Assembly: GCA_964462535.1 (NCBI GenBank)
Contig: CAYWXV010000015.1
Span: forward strand, 1 to 64,000
Length of the DNA stretch: 64,000 nt
Reading direction: 5' to 3'
DNA from: CAYWXV01 sp964462535
GTDB lineage: Bacteria > Bacteroidota > Ignavibacteria > OLB7
Both the position numbers and the translations under genes were made by a program. The stretch's first letter is position 1. Each line of letters opens with the position of its first letter. Below the pieces are notes generated by a model. It made no database searches. It worked only from the letters and a program-made list of their open reading frames with translations, and had not been told where the DNA came from. This document shows, piece after piece, positions 9,118 through 19,279 of the stretch.

Positions 9118-10158
9118 ATGCATCGCATCCCCCTGGCCGTTTCCACACGGGGTTCACGCATCGATGCCCTCCATTACGGGTCTATCGCTGTCGTCAACGC
9201 GGATGGTGAGATCCTCTACTCCGCGAACGATCCCCATTTTCCCACCTACCTCCGCTCATCGATCAAGATGCTTCAGGCCCTTCCGCTCATCATGTCGGGC
9301 GGCTGGGAGAAGTTCGACTTCACGGATCGAGAAGTGGCGGTGGCCGTGGCGAGTCATGTGGGGGCCGACTACCATGTCAGTACGGTTCGGCAGATGCTTG
9401 ACAAACTTGGACTGGGAGAGGAGGATCTCCGGTGCGGTCCACAGGAGCCCGACGACCCCGAAGAACGAAAGAGGCTGCTCTGTTCGGGAATGCCTCCGTC
9501 TCAGCTTCACAACAACTGTTCCGGGAAGCACGCAGGCATGTTGGCTACGTGTCTCATGCAAAACTGGCCGCTGGACAACTACATAGCGGTCGATCATCCC
9601 CTTCAGGTCTGGATTCATGAACTCCTCTCGGAGTACTCAGGTATCTCCCGCGATCTGATTGGTATCGGCGTTGACGGATGCTCTCTCCCCTGCTTCTATA
9701 TCCCGATATCAGGTGCCGCGACGGCAATAGCACGTTTCATGGCGCGCTCCCAGACAGATCCGGGTGGACCCGATGCTACTGTTCGGAGGTGTGTAGCAGC
9801 GTTTCCGGAGATGATCAACGACCACGGGGGATTCGATTCGGAACTGGTGCGAGTGACCGCGGGACGAATGGTGGCGAAGCGGGGAGCGATGGCGATGTTT
9901 CTGATCGGGGCTCTCACAGTACAGCATGGGCCGATCGGCGTGGCAATCAAGCTTGAGGACGGGAACATGACCCCCGTTCCGATGGTTGCCATGAAGGTAT
10001 TACGAGAACTCGAGCTGCTGTCAGACGACGAAGCGGGGCAGCTCGAGCGTTTCGACACCCTCCCCATTCACAACTGGCGGGGTATTCGGACCGGCGAAGT
10101 GACCCCGAATTTCTCACTGACGCAACCGACCAATCAGTTGTTCAATGCACCCTCCTGA
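9118..10158 (+). CDS. Asparaginase II family protein (PF06089 type)
   Basis: A 346-aa protein starting at ATG 9118, because family members begin close to the first strand (VSTRGSRIDALHYGSIAVV). Family landmarks include RSSIKMLQALPL, VAVASHVGADYHV, LHNNCSGKHAGMLATC (about residues 128-143) and GVDGCSLPCFYIP. It probably hydrolyses L-asparagine, as its relatives do, but biochemical data on this family are limited. A longer GTG-type start at 9022 is possible but would add a non-homologous leader. Its last 25 nt overlap, tail to tail, the end of the lipoprotein gene on the other strand. Confidence 0.85.
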   Translation: MHRIPLAVSTRGSRIDALHYGSIAVVNADGEILYSANDPHFPTYLRSSIKMLQALPLIMSGGWEKFDFTDREVAVAVASHVGADYHVSTVRQMLDKLGLGEEDLRCGPQEPDDPEERKRLLCSGMPPSQLHNNCSGKHAGMLATCLMQNWPLDNYIAVDHPLQVWIHELLSEYSGISRDLIGIGVDGCSLPCFYIPISGAATAIARFMARSQTDPGGPDATVRRCVAAFPEMINDHGGFDSELVRVTAGRMVAKRGAMAMFLIGALTVQHGPIGVAIKLEDGNMTPVPMVAMKVLRELELLSDDEAGQLERFDTLPIHNWRGIRTGEVTPNFSLTQPTNQLFNAPS

Positions 10159-10535
10159 ATCCACGTCGACACACCCTTCCTCTGATTCAGGTTGGCGATA
10201 AACGAGATTGGCGTGGCGGTGTGTGGAAGCCGGTCGCTCATGACCTGACTGAGTACACTCCGTAGCGAGTCGTTGGGAATGACAAGCCCTGGACGGTCGA
10301 ACAAACGGTTGTAGCTCGTTAGTTCCACGCTACCAGCCTGTGTGAACTGGTCGTGACAACCGCTGGTGGCACACGACGCGTCGAACAACGGCTGCACGTG
10401 GCTATTGTAGCTCACGTTCCGTTCCGGAAAGACGATGTTCGGAATTCCCGCCGTCGGAAGACTGTCACATGCGGCAACAATGAAGAACATGGGAAAGAGC
10501 AGCAGGATGATTCTGTTGGACATCGTGTAGTTCAA
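10134..10535 (-). CDS. Small lipoprotein with a CX4CH haem-like motif
   Basis: A 133-aa lipoprotein: signal peptide to Cys23 (FFIVAAC). The mature part contains VQPLFDASCATSGCHD with C55, C60 and H61, a CX4CH arrangement like the CAxSGCH motif of predicted c-type cytochrome domains in Bacteroidota and Planctomycetes. A single haem is inferred, not proven. A second in-frame ATG four codons downstream (10523) is an equally good start. The gene converges on the asparaginase-family gene and overlaps it by 25 nt. Other cytochrome genes are not seen nearby. Confidence 0.75.
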   Translation of the reverse strand: MNYTMSNRIILLLFPMFFIVAACDSLPTAGIPNIVFPERNVSYNSHVQPLFDASCATSGCHDQFTQAGSVELTSYNRLFDRPGLVIPNDSLRSVLSQVMSDRLPHTATPISFIANLNQRKGVSTWIQEGALNN

Positions 10536-10612
10536 AAGCGTTGTTGCAGTCGCGGATATGGTAACGGCCGACGCAATGAGAAGCGCGCCGGGATGTCATA
10601 ACGATCCACACT

Positions 10613-11437
10613 CTAGTAACTCTCGGACTCATTCGGGAACGATCCATCCCGTACGTCTGAGACGTAGCGACGAACCGCATCGGTTGCCCGCTCCGCGAAC
10701 GATTCGTATCGGCGAACAAACCGTGGATTGAAGTCGACGGTCAGCCCGAGCATGTCAGCATAGACCAGTATCTGCCCGTCGCAACCAGGTCCGGCGCCAA
10801 TGCCAATCGTCGGGATGGTCAATCGCTCCGTGATTTGCGCGGCTAGTCCGGCCGGGATTTTCTCCAGCACTATAGCATAGACACCCGCCTGCTCCAAAGC
10901 TAACGCGTCGCTCATGATGCGTTCTGCTTCGTCGGGCGTTGTCCCGCGCGGACGATACCCACCATACTGATGGATCGACTGCGGCTGCAGTCCAAGGTGC
11001 CCCATCACAGGAATTCCGGCCGTCGTCATCTGTCGAATGGCCTCCGCCCTGTCTATCCCCCCCTCCAGCTTCACTGCGCTGGCATCCGTTTCCTTCATTA
11101 TCCGCCCGGCGTTCCGGAATGCCTCGTCTGCCCTCACTTGATAGGTCATGAATGGCATGTCCGCAACGATCATCGCACGCTCCACACCCCGCGTGACGGC
11201 AATTGTGTGGTAGATGATCTCGTCAAGGGTCACCGGGAGCGTGGTATGTCGACCCTGAACGACGTTCGCCACAGAATCCCCCACAAGGATGACATCAATT
11301 CCGGCTTCATCGAAGACCCGGGCCATCAGCGCGTCATACGCCGTCAGCGCTGAGATCCTCAGTCCGTTTCTCTTCATCTCCTGAAGAGTTCGCGTCGTGA
11401 CGCGTTTGGCGTCCACAGGTGATGAATTCATGGGCAT
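10613..11437 (-). CDS. panB: 3-methyl-2-oxobutanoate hydroxymethyltransferase
   Basis: A 274-aa enzyme of the usual length for PanB, which makes ketopantoate from alpha-ketoisovalerate and methylene-tetrahydrofolate, the first step of pantothenate and CoA synthesis. Seen motifs: LTAYDALMARVFDEAGID, the metal-binding VGDSVANVVQG, MPFMTYQ, AVKLEGG, VMGHLGLQPQS and GIGAGPGCDGQILV. Upstream on the same strand, separated by 16 nt, is the LipM-like gene, so the two may be co-transcribed. No other pan gene is in view. Confidence 0.95.
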   Translation of the reverse strand: MPMNSSPVDAKRVTTRTLQEMKRNGLRISALTAYDALMARVFDEAGIDVILVGDSVANVVQGRHTTLPVTLDEIIYHTIAVTRGVERAMIVADMPFMTYQVRADEAFRNAGRIMKETDASAVKLEGGIDRAEAIRQMTTAGIPVMGHLGLQPQSIHQYGGYRPRGTTPDEAERIMSDALALEQAGVYAIVLEKIPAGLAAQITERLTIPTIGIGAGPGCDGQILVYADMLGLTVDFNPRFVRRYESFAERATDAVRRYVSDVRDGSFPNESESY

Positions 11438-11453
11438 CGGCTCTCCATTTCTG

Positions 11454-12186
11454 TCAAGATGAAGAAAACCCCGTTGCCCGGAAAGCTTCGGCCAAGGCAG
11501 CGGCGATGGTGTCGAATGGAGGCAACGTCCCGCCTAACACTTCCCGCAGCGTCGCGGTACGTTCCGAAAGACGCTGCTTCAAAAGATTGCGCCGTTCAGG
11601 TGCCGCGTCAGGGTAGAGGATGTCGATGGCCATCAGATGCGCGCTGTCCAGTAGAATCGAGCCGTGCTGCAGGAGAGCGCCGTCATAGCGACGCTGAGCG
11701 GAACCGACGATCTTCTTTCCCCTCCACGTCAGTTCATTCAGGGCCGAGGCACTGAAGCAACTGGCCGACTCCTCCCGCTCGTAGTGACTCCTGAAGTCGG
11801 GTCGCGATCGGCTGAATTCAAGGTCGTGCGCGCCCAAGCGCTCCAATCCCCGGCGTATGGCGTCAACGATAGCGGCATAGGTCTGATGGATACCCTCACC
11901 CCCTCCGCGCATCGCCACAGCATACGTGATCTCCTCTGCATGGAAAACGGCGCGTCCTCCCGTCGGTCGCCTCACCACCCCCCAGCCACGTTCACCGAGG
12001 AGATCATTGTTGATGGTGACGTCAGTCTGGTGGTGGCCAAGGGAGAGCGTCCAGGGACTCCACGAATAGAGTCGCAGCCGGGGGCGACCATCGACAGCGC
12101 ACCGGCGGGCCATCTCGATGTCCCGTTCCATGTTCGCCTCTCCATCGACGTCTGGTTCGATGACGGTCAGCCAATCCGCAGCATCC

Positions 12187-12206
<20 letters not shown>
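11454..12206 (-). CDS. lipM: Octanoyltransferase / lipoate-protein ligase family (LipM-like)
   Basis: A 250-aa member of the biotin/lipoate A/B ligase fold. RPTGGRAVFHAEEITYAV is the lipoyl-ligase core, followed by SASCFSASALNEL with a Cys at the place of the LipM nucleophile, then GKKIVGSAQRR and LLQHGSILL. These point to LipM, which moves octanoyl from acyl carrier protein to GcvH or E2 domains, more than to ATP-using LplA. The start at 12206 overlaps the end of the ABC-ATPase gene by 20 nt, implying translational coupling. A longer frame upstream is only the shadow of that gene. Confidence 0.78.
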
Positions 12207-13326
<1,120 letters not shown>

Positions 13327-13365
13327 TGGTTGCGAAGGTTCCAGCGGTAACCGATCACCGATAGC

Positions 13366-13977
13366 TCAACGCATGAACAGGAACGGCTCCCATTCCGACT
13401 CGACCGCGCCGATGACGTTTCGGATGAACGTGACATGATTCGGACGGAACGGGCGGACGTGGAGCTGCATGTTTGCCTCTTCGGGAGTCCGGTTCCCCTT
13501 GCGGTTATTGCACCGGACGCACGCGGCCACAAGATTCTCCCACGTATCGCTGCCGCTGCGGGAGCGGGGGAGAATGTGATCGACAGTCAGAGGAGGCGTG
13601 GTCCGTCCACAGTAGGCACAGCGATGATTGTCCCGCCGGAGGATGTTCTTGCGGGTCAACTCCACCTTTTTGTAGGGGATGTGGATATAGCGTGGAAGGC
13701 GAACTACGCTTGGATAGGGATAGAAGGCGCGAACCGTTCGAATATTCCGATTCGAGCGTGTGGCGACTAGCTCGGCCTTTCCAAGCCACAGCAGAATGAT
13801 CGCTTTCTGAACGCTGCAGACGCTGAGCGGCTCGTAATTCTGATTCAGGATCAGAACCTTGCCGCTTAGTGTCCCGCTGATTGGGCCTGCAACGAAGCCG
13901 TCATCAGCGACAATGGGACTGAAGGTGTCGAACGGAATTCCTCCTGCAGACGTAATGGGCACAGAGATCTGGCACAA
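13366..13977 (-). CDS. HNH endonuclease family protein
   Basis: A 203-aa protein. After an N-terminal segment (VLILNQNYEPLSVCSVQKAI) comes a classical HNH module: RRDNHRCAYCGRT, LTVDHILPRSRSG, WENLVAACVRCNNRKGNRT. Two CXXC pairs bind zinc, and the HNH residues are in VDHI plus CNNRKGN. This long-tailed form is widespread as a chromosomal single gene in Bacteroidota, Cyanobacteria and others. It is not associated here with a restriction methylase or phage, and its cellular role is unknown. Confidence 0.9.
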   Translation of the reverse strand: MCQISVPITSAGGIPFDTFSPIVADDGFVAGPISGTLSGKVLILNQNYEPLSVCSVQKAIILLWLGKAELVATRSNRNIRTVRAFYPYPSVVRLPRYIHIPYKKVELTRKNILRRDNHRCAYCGRTTPPLTVDHILPRSRSGSDTWENLVAACVRCNNRKGNRTPEEANMQLHVRPFRPNHVTFIRNVIGAVESEWEPFLFMR

Positions 13978-14023
13978 GCCTGCGTCGTCAATATAGTTCC
14001 GGAATCGGATGAACGCTCAGCGC

Positions 14024-15151
14024 TCACTCCCCCCCCTCCGCGTCGGCCCGGTGAACAAGGATTCTCGCCTTCTGCTCGATCTTCTGAAACAGACCGTCGA
14101 ACGACGTCTCAAATTTCGCGACGCCCTCCGTCAGGAGTTGGTCCATGACGGCATCAACGTTAACGCCGACGGCGGCCAGGTCCTTCATGGTTTGAGCCGC
14201 TGCTGCGGCCCCCTCGGTCACCGTCTGTTCCTCAAACGGCCCCTCCGCGAGTATCGCTTCGAGCGTATCCGGGGGGACCGTGTTGACCGTTTCGGGTCCT
14301 ACAAGCGGGCTGACGTACATGAGCCGCGGGTATTCAGGATTCTTGGTAGAGGTGCTGGCCCAGAGTGGACGCTGGGGGCGAGCTCCGGCAGAAGCCAGCC
14401 GTGCCCACCGCGCATCCCCAAAGAGACGCTGATACTCGGAATACACGAGCTTCGAATTCGCGAGTGCTCCCTTTCCACGGAGAGTGAGAGCCTCCTCAGA
14501 TCCAATCTTCTCCAGCAGACTATCGATCAGAGAGTCGATGCGACTGACGAAGACGCTCGCAACTGATGCCATGCGATCGACTGGGAGTCCCGAAGCTAGC
14601 CGCTCCTCGAGCGCCTCGATATAGGCGCCGGCGACAGAACGATATTGTTCCAGCGAGAACATGAGGGTGATGTTGACGTTGATCCCGTCTGCAATGCAGC
14701 GGCGAACGGCTGGAATGCCCTGGGGCGTCGCAGGGATCTTGATCATCAGATTTGGGCGATCAATTGCCTTCCAGAGTACGTGTGCTTCATTGATCGTAGC
14801 CTCTGTCTGTTCCGCCAGTCTGGGATTGACCTCCAACGACACGAATCCATCCGCACCCCCTGACTCGTCGTAGACGGCCCGCAAGAGATCGCACGCGCTC
14901 CGGATATCCTGAATGAACAGGGCATTTGCGATCTCGCCGGTGGACGATCCCGCGGCAGAGAGGCGTTCGATCTGCTCATCGTATAAGTCGCCACCCGCGA
15001 CCGCTTTCTCAAAGATCGTCGGGTTTGACGTCATACCACGGATTCCGAGGGCAACCAGTCGAGCCATCTCGCCTGATTCGATGAATTCGCGGCTGATGAA
15101 ATCGTACCAGATGGATTGCCCCTGGCTCAGGAGCTGTTGAAGCTGATTCAT
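14024..15151 (-). CDS. tal: Transaldolase
   Basis: A 375-aa enzyme of the longer (actinobacterial/cyanobacterial-like) transaldolase subfamily, acting in the non-oxidative pentose phosphate pathway. Motifs: GIRGMTSNPTIFEKA near the N-terminus, FVSLEVNPRLA, NLMIKIPATPQGIPAVRRC (Schiff-base Lys in IKIPAT) and GINVNITLMFSLEQY. The start at 15151 is supported because conserved sequence begins directly there (MNQLQQLLSQGQSIWYDFIS); the upstream extension in the same frame has no family similarity. It is divergent from the first T9SS cargo gene. Confidence 0.93.
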   Translation of the reverse strand: MNQLQQLLSQGQSIWYDFISREFIESGEMARLVALGIRGMTSNPTIFEKAVAGGDLYDEQIERLSAAGSSTGEIANALFIQDIRSACDLLRAVYDESGGADGFVSLEVNPRLAEQTEATINEAHVLWKAIDRPNLMIKIPATPQGIPAVRRCIADGINVNITLMFSLEQYRSVAGAYIEALEERLASGLPVDRMASVASVFVSRIDSLIDSLLEKIGSEEALTLRGKGALANSKLVYSEYQRLFGDARWARLASAGARPQRPLWASTSTKNPEYPRLMYVSPLVGPETVNTVPPDTLEAILAEGPFEEQTVTEGAAAAAQTMKDLAAVGVNVDAVMDQLLTEGVAKFETSFDGLFQKIEQKARILVHRADAEGGE

Positions 15152-15612
15152 GATAGAGGGGAATTGGGTGTTTCCCTGAAATGTGGGAAAACTGCGACGT
15201 TCCGGGCCTGTAGTGATCCGGGTACTTGCCACACGTGATGGCAAAGACGGGCCGGGTTGAAAAAGATACGGAAGGAACAGACACCTTTAGGGGAGAAGAA
15301 CGATCTTTTGCCACTATGATATTGTGACTATATTCGTCGCAAGCGGCAATCCCGGACCGCCTCATGAGTCCATCACCCTGCACCCCGTTGTCGTAACCCA
15401 ATCACCCTTGGTCGGGAGTTACCTCGTTGCCTGTCATGTTGAATGACCGGCATCGTGTTCATGCGCTCACCCTGATTTGCGCGGGACAATCTCGGCGTCA
15501 CCCCAAAGGGGGACCGTGGACATGGTTCCCACTTCCATCCGAATTGTTCGGACGGAAGCAACGGCGCTTGAAATCTAAGCCTGCACAAACAATACAACAG
15601 GGAGAGATCCTC
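15152..15612 (+). promoter_or_regulatory. Divergent intergenic region with candidate promoter
   Basis: This is 461 nt between divergent tal and the T9SS cargo gene. TTTG at 15307-15310 and TATATTCG at 15329-15336 are 18 nt apart, close to the Bacteroidota TTTG-N19-TAnnTTTG promoter. If real, it gives the cargo gene a long leader of about 270 nt. A purine-rich GGAGAG lies just before the ATG at 15613. No small gene is supported here. Confidence 0.3.
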
Positions 15613-18600
15613 ATGCGAATCGGTACTCTTTCACGGGTGGCCAGAGTCGTGCTGGGTGTGATCCTGCTGGGGACATGCGTTACAACGTCGGCCTTGGCAA
15701 CGATTGACGAATTCGACTTCTTCGCCACGACCGGTGACGCCTTGACACTCGAGAATCGCAAGACCGCCCAAGGTGTGTGCGACGATTGCGCTACGGGTGG
15801 CCTGAGCATCGGATTTACGTTCAAGTTCGATGGTACGAACTACACGACGTTCGGAGTCTCAACGAACGGGCTGGTGGCTCTTGGCGGTACACCGACCACG
15901 TCCTATTCTAACTCAATGCCGGTTACGGGCGTCTACCTCGCACCTTTATGGGACGACCTCTACCCCCTTTCCAGTATTGACTATTCCACGCAGGGATCGC
16001 CCGGACAGCGCGTACTTGTAATCGATTGGAATGTTAGAGCCTACGCAAGCACGTCGTGGACGATCAAGTTCCAGACCCGCCTGTACGAGGGATCAAACAA
16101 AATCGAGTTCTGGTACGGCGCACAGGCAAACGGAAGCTCATTCTCGTCGTCGATTGGTCTGTCGAAGGCCTCGAACAACTACGGGACAGTCGATGTAAGC
16201 GACCAGGCCTTCGAGTTCACTACGGCGAACAACAATGAGCCGGCGCCAACGAGTTCCACCCTGTACGTGTTTGACAACTGCCGCACGACGATTACCGGCA
16301 ACGTAGCACAGGGCGGATCCCAGTTCATGGATCAGGGTGACACGCTCTTGCAGAACGTAGTGATCGAGCGTGGGAACAATACGTCGAGGATGCCCTTCAC
16401 GCTGGTCTCGAACGCCGGCTGCATAGGTGGTCCGGCGACGTACTATGTCACGGGTCCGGCAGCGGCCGACTACACATTCACTCCGTCGCAGGAAACAGTA
16501 TTCCCGTCAACACCGACGGTGACGTTTAACCCCCAGGGAACGGGCGTTCGCCGGGCGACCCTGACGATCTTCGGTGGAAGCCTCTTCAGCTACAGTTACA
16601 ACCTTGCTGCTCGCGCAACGCCGCGACTCCAGCTGGTTCCGGATCTGGCTCAGGGTGGAGCCGCTCCGATGGACAATGGAGCCCCACTGCTCGAGAACGT
16701 AAGCGTACCACGTTTGGGGACCGCAACACGGATCCCGTTCTCGATTCGCCATATCGGAACAACGGGACCTGCCTTCGTTTCGTACTCACTGGCCAACAAG
16801 AGTGGCGGGCAGTACGTGATCGATTCACCGCTCAACACTTCGCTGAATCCGGGCGAGACGACGTCGCTCCAGATCTCCTTCTATCCTCAGGGAATCGGTG
16901 TCATAGACGACACGCTGATCGTCAACGCAGACGGCGACGATCTTCGCTTCCCGTTGCGTGCGTTCAGCGAGGGAACCGGAGGTCACTTCTCCATCAACGG
17001 GACCACGCTCGATACGAATTCGCTCCTCTTCGTGAACGAGTATGGTTGCGTGGGCGAGCAGTTCATTACGCTCCCAATGCTGGTGACGAATATCGGATCG
17101 CTCCCATTCCGCATAGAGGGTGTGGACGGATACGTAACCGACACGACGTACCGCCAGGGAACGCCGCGCTATCCGCTCCGGCGTGATCAGTTTGGCAACC
17201 TCATACCGGCAGGTGACTACATCGTGACGACGACCCCGCCAACGAGTGGTGGTTCGTTCGCTACGTATCCGATCGTTATTCCGGTCGGGCAGGCGCAGAC
17301 GCTCTATCTGACATTCACGCCTACGCGTCCCGGCAAGCGGTTCGCCCGCGTTTACATCCGCACGAACGACGAGATCCGGTCGGCTCCGGACACGATTGGT
17401 GCGCTTGCTCAGGGACTTGTGGTCTTTGACGCATTTGGACGAGGGAGTGGTTCCCAGCTGTCGGACAACCCTGATGGCGGACTTCCCCAGTCACTCATCT
17501 TCGACAAGACCTCGCTCGGGACTTCGCAAGACAAGTGGTTGATGATCGAAAACGCCGGAAACTGCCCCCTCCGAATCGACGAGGGCGCACTTCGGATCAA
17601 TTCCGGCGATGTTGAGGAATTCGCAGTGCTGGCCGTCTCCTCGACGTGGCCAAGAGACGTGGGGAATGAACTACTTCTTCCGGCTGGCGTACGCGACTCG
17701 ATCCAGGTTCGCTTCACGCCTCGTCACGTTGGCTCTCGTCGGGCAACGCTCTACATGGCAACAAATGACTCGACGGTCATTACGCGCGGTCTGACAGAGC
17801 GTGGCGTATACTACATGGATCTTTACGGTGAAGGAAAGGATGGTCTCTACGCCGGAGATGCGAACTTCCCGGCAACGGAAGTAACGACTGCGTCTCAGCC
17901 GCAGACGGTCACGCTGCGGAATGCGGCAGATGCACCCTTCATCATTCAGTCGGCAACGATTGTTGGAGTCGACGCTGGTGATTTTGCCGAGGACGGAGCC
18001 AACCCATGGCCCGGCCGTCCGTTTGCCGTGATTCCCGGACAGATTATGGAGTTGTCGATCGTCTTCACGCCAAGCGGCTCGACAGCCGGTCCGCGCATGG
18101 CGCAACTCGAACTGGTGACGGACCGCGATGACACGCTGCGAGCGTTGCTGACGGGTGAGGCGGGTACAAAGACACCCACCGGCCCTGCCAGCTTGAACTT
18201 TGGATCGTTGGGTATCGGTGGTGAAACGCGCCAGACCTTCGCAATTACGAACAATGGTACCATGCCAGCCAGGCTGACGCCACCAGTGATCACAGGCGTG
18301 AATGCGACCGAATTCGAGGTCAGCCCCCTTTCGCGTCTCGTACTGGGTGCGGCAGAGACGGAGATGGTCGAGGTGACCTGGCGTCCAGCGGTGGTGGGTG
18401 CCTCCAATGCAACGCTGACAATCGGCGCGGAGGGTGGTGACATTGTCGTTACGCTCTCGGGAAACGGAGTCCGTGCCCGATATGTGGGTGACGATCCGAC
18501 GGGCTCGATTGGATCAAACGATGGCGGCGGTGTTGTGCCACCAGGCGCGCAGGGTCCGACGACCGGGTCCAGCTCGGTTGATAGAGAAACGCGTGCGGAC

Positions 18601-18861
18601 GGCGTCAGTCTGTGGCAGAGCGTTCCGAACCCGGCTCGCGACCGCACCGAAATCCTGTACACCCTGGAGCGTGCAGGGAATGTAGAACTGTCGATCTACG
18701 ACGGCACCGGAAGGCGTGTGGCGGCGGTTGAACGTGGGGTGCGCGCAGCTGGCGAGCACAGGGTAGCGGTGGATCTTGGTACGCTTCCGGCCGGAGCATA
18801 TCACTATACGCTCCGCGTTAGCGGGGTCACGCTGACCCGCTCGCTTACAATAGTAAGGTAG
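15613..18861 (+). CDS. T9SS-secreted surface protein with choice-of-anchor-D-like repeats
   Basis: A 1082-aa exported protein. The ATG at 15613 has GGAGAG about 8 nt upstream and starts a signal peptide (VARVVLGVILLGTCVTTSALA). Residues about 40-200 form a nidogen-like or beta-rich head with VSTNGLVALGG and an APLWDDL motif, also seen in the next gene. Then come several Ig-like choice-of-anchor-D-type modules (for example FNPQGTGVRRATLTI, FTPRHVGSRRATLYM, WRPAVVGASNATLTI). The last ~80 residues are a type A T9SS sorting domain (VELSIYDGTGRRVAAVERG, LPAGAYHYTLRV) ending SLTIVR. It is predicted to cross the outer membrane and attach to the surface; specific function unknown. Confidence 0.9.
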   Translation: MRIGTLSRVARVVLGVILLGTCVTTSALATIDEFDFFATTGDALTLENRKTAQGVCDDCATGGLSIGFTFKFDGTNYTTFGVSTNGLVALGGTPTTSYSNSMPVTGVYLAPLWDDLYPLSSIDYSTQGSPGQRVLVIDWNVRAYASTSWTIKFQTRLYEGSNKIEFWYGAQANGSSFSSSIGLSKASNNYGTVDVSDQAFEFTTANNNEPAPTSSTLYVFDNCRTTITGNVAQGGSQFMDQGDTLLQNVVIERGNNTSRMPFTLVSNAGCIGGPATYYVTGPAAADYTFTPSQETVFPSTPTVTFNPQGTGVRRATLTIFGGSLFSYSYNLAARATPRLQLVPDLAQGGAAPMDNGAPLLENVSVPRLGTATRIPFSIRHIGTTGPAFVSYSLANKSGGQYVIDSPLNTSLNPGETTSLQISFYPQGIGVIDDTLIVNADGDDLRFPLRAFSEGTGGHFSINGTTLDTNSLLFVNEYGCVGEQFITLPMLVTNIGSLPFRIEGVDGYVTDTTYRQGTPRYPLRRDQFGNLIPAGDYIVTTTPPTSGGSFATYPIVIPVGQAQTLYLTFTPTRPGKRFARVYIRTNDEIRSAPDTIGALAQGLVVFDAFGRGSGSQLSDNPDGGLPQSLIFDKTSLGTSQDKWLMIENAGNCPLRIDEGALRINSGDVEEFAVLAVSSTWPRDVGNELLLPAGVRDSIQVRFTPRHVGSRRATLYMATNDSTVITRGLTERGVYYMDLYGEGKDGLYAGDANFPATEVTTASQPQTVTLRNAADAPFIIQSATIVGVDAGDFAEDGANPWPGRPFAVIPGQIMELSIVFTPSGSTAGPRMAQLELVTDRDDTLRALLTGEAGTKTPTGPASLNFGSLGIGGETRQTFAITNNGTMPARLTPPVITGVNATEFEVSPLSRLVLGAAETEMVEVTWRPAVVGASNATLTIGAEGGDIVVTLSGNGVRARYVGDDPTGSIGSNDGGGVVPPGAQGPTTGSSSVDRETRADGVSLWQSVPNPARDRTEILYTLERAGNVELSIYDGTGRRVAAVERGVRAAGEHRVAVDLGTLPAGAYHYTLRVSGVTLTRSLTIVR

Positions 18862-19279
18862 TTGAATCTGGGTCCCAGACCCTAGAATCGTGGCGGGTCA
18901 CCTCCTGCGAAGGGGGTGACCCGCTCGTGCTTGCTGGACGGGCGTATTTTTCTTCGGAATCTTTCCGCGAGGAGCTAACAAACCACCTTGGCGGGGTGTT
19001 AGGGAATGCACGTCCGAAGGGAGTGGCCGCGCTGACCGACACGTGGGCCTCCTCACTGGGGAATCGATACTACTTGATTATTTCGGAAAAATGTTCGATC
19101 CTTGCGAGCTTCTCCGAACACCCGCTCCCCTCCTGCCGTTCGGACTCCCACAAGATTGCTAGAAAACAACGATTCTGCTGGTGCGGGTCATCTGTCACCG
19201 GCACGGGATCGCTAGAACATCGATGAAATTCAGGAACATCCTGCCTAACCAATTCCACATCATTACAGGAGTGCAGCTA
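18862..19279 (+). other. Intergenic region between the two T9SS cargo genes
   Basis: This is 418 nt without a supported gene. It holds one strong hairpin soon after the upstream stop (annotated separately) and an AGGAG at about 19267-19271, 8 nt before the downstream ATG. No convincing TAnnTTTG promoter word was found by eye. Confidence 0.5.
18893..18924 (+). terminator. Strong hairpin after the first T9SS cargo gene
   Basis: GCGGGTCACC (18893-18902) pairs perfectly with GGTGACCCGC (18915-18924) around a 12-nt loop, 32 nt after the stop codon. There is no immediate T-tract (a T-run follows about 22 nt later), so it is either a degenerate intrinsic terminator or a 3-prime stabilising structure. 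Confidence 0.55.
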
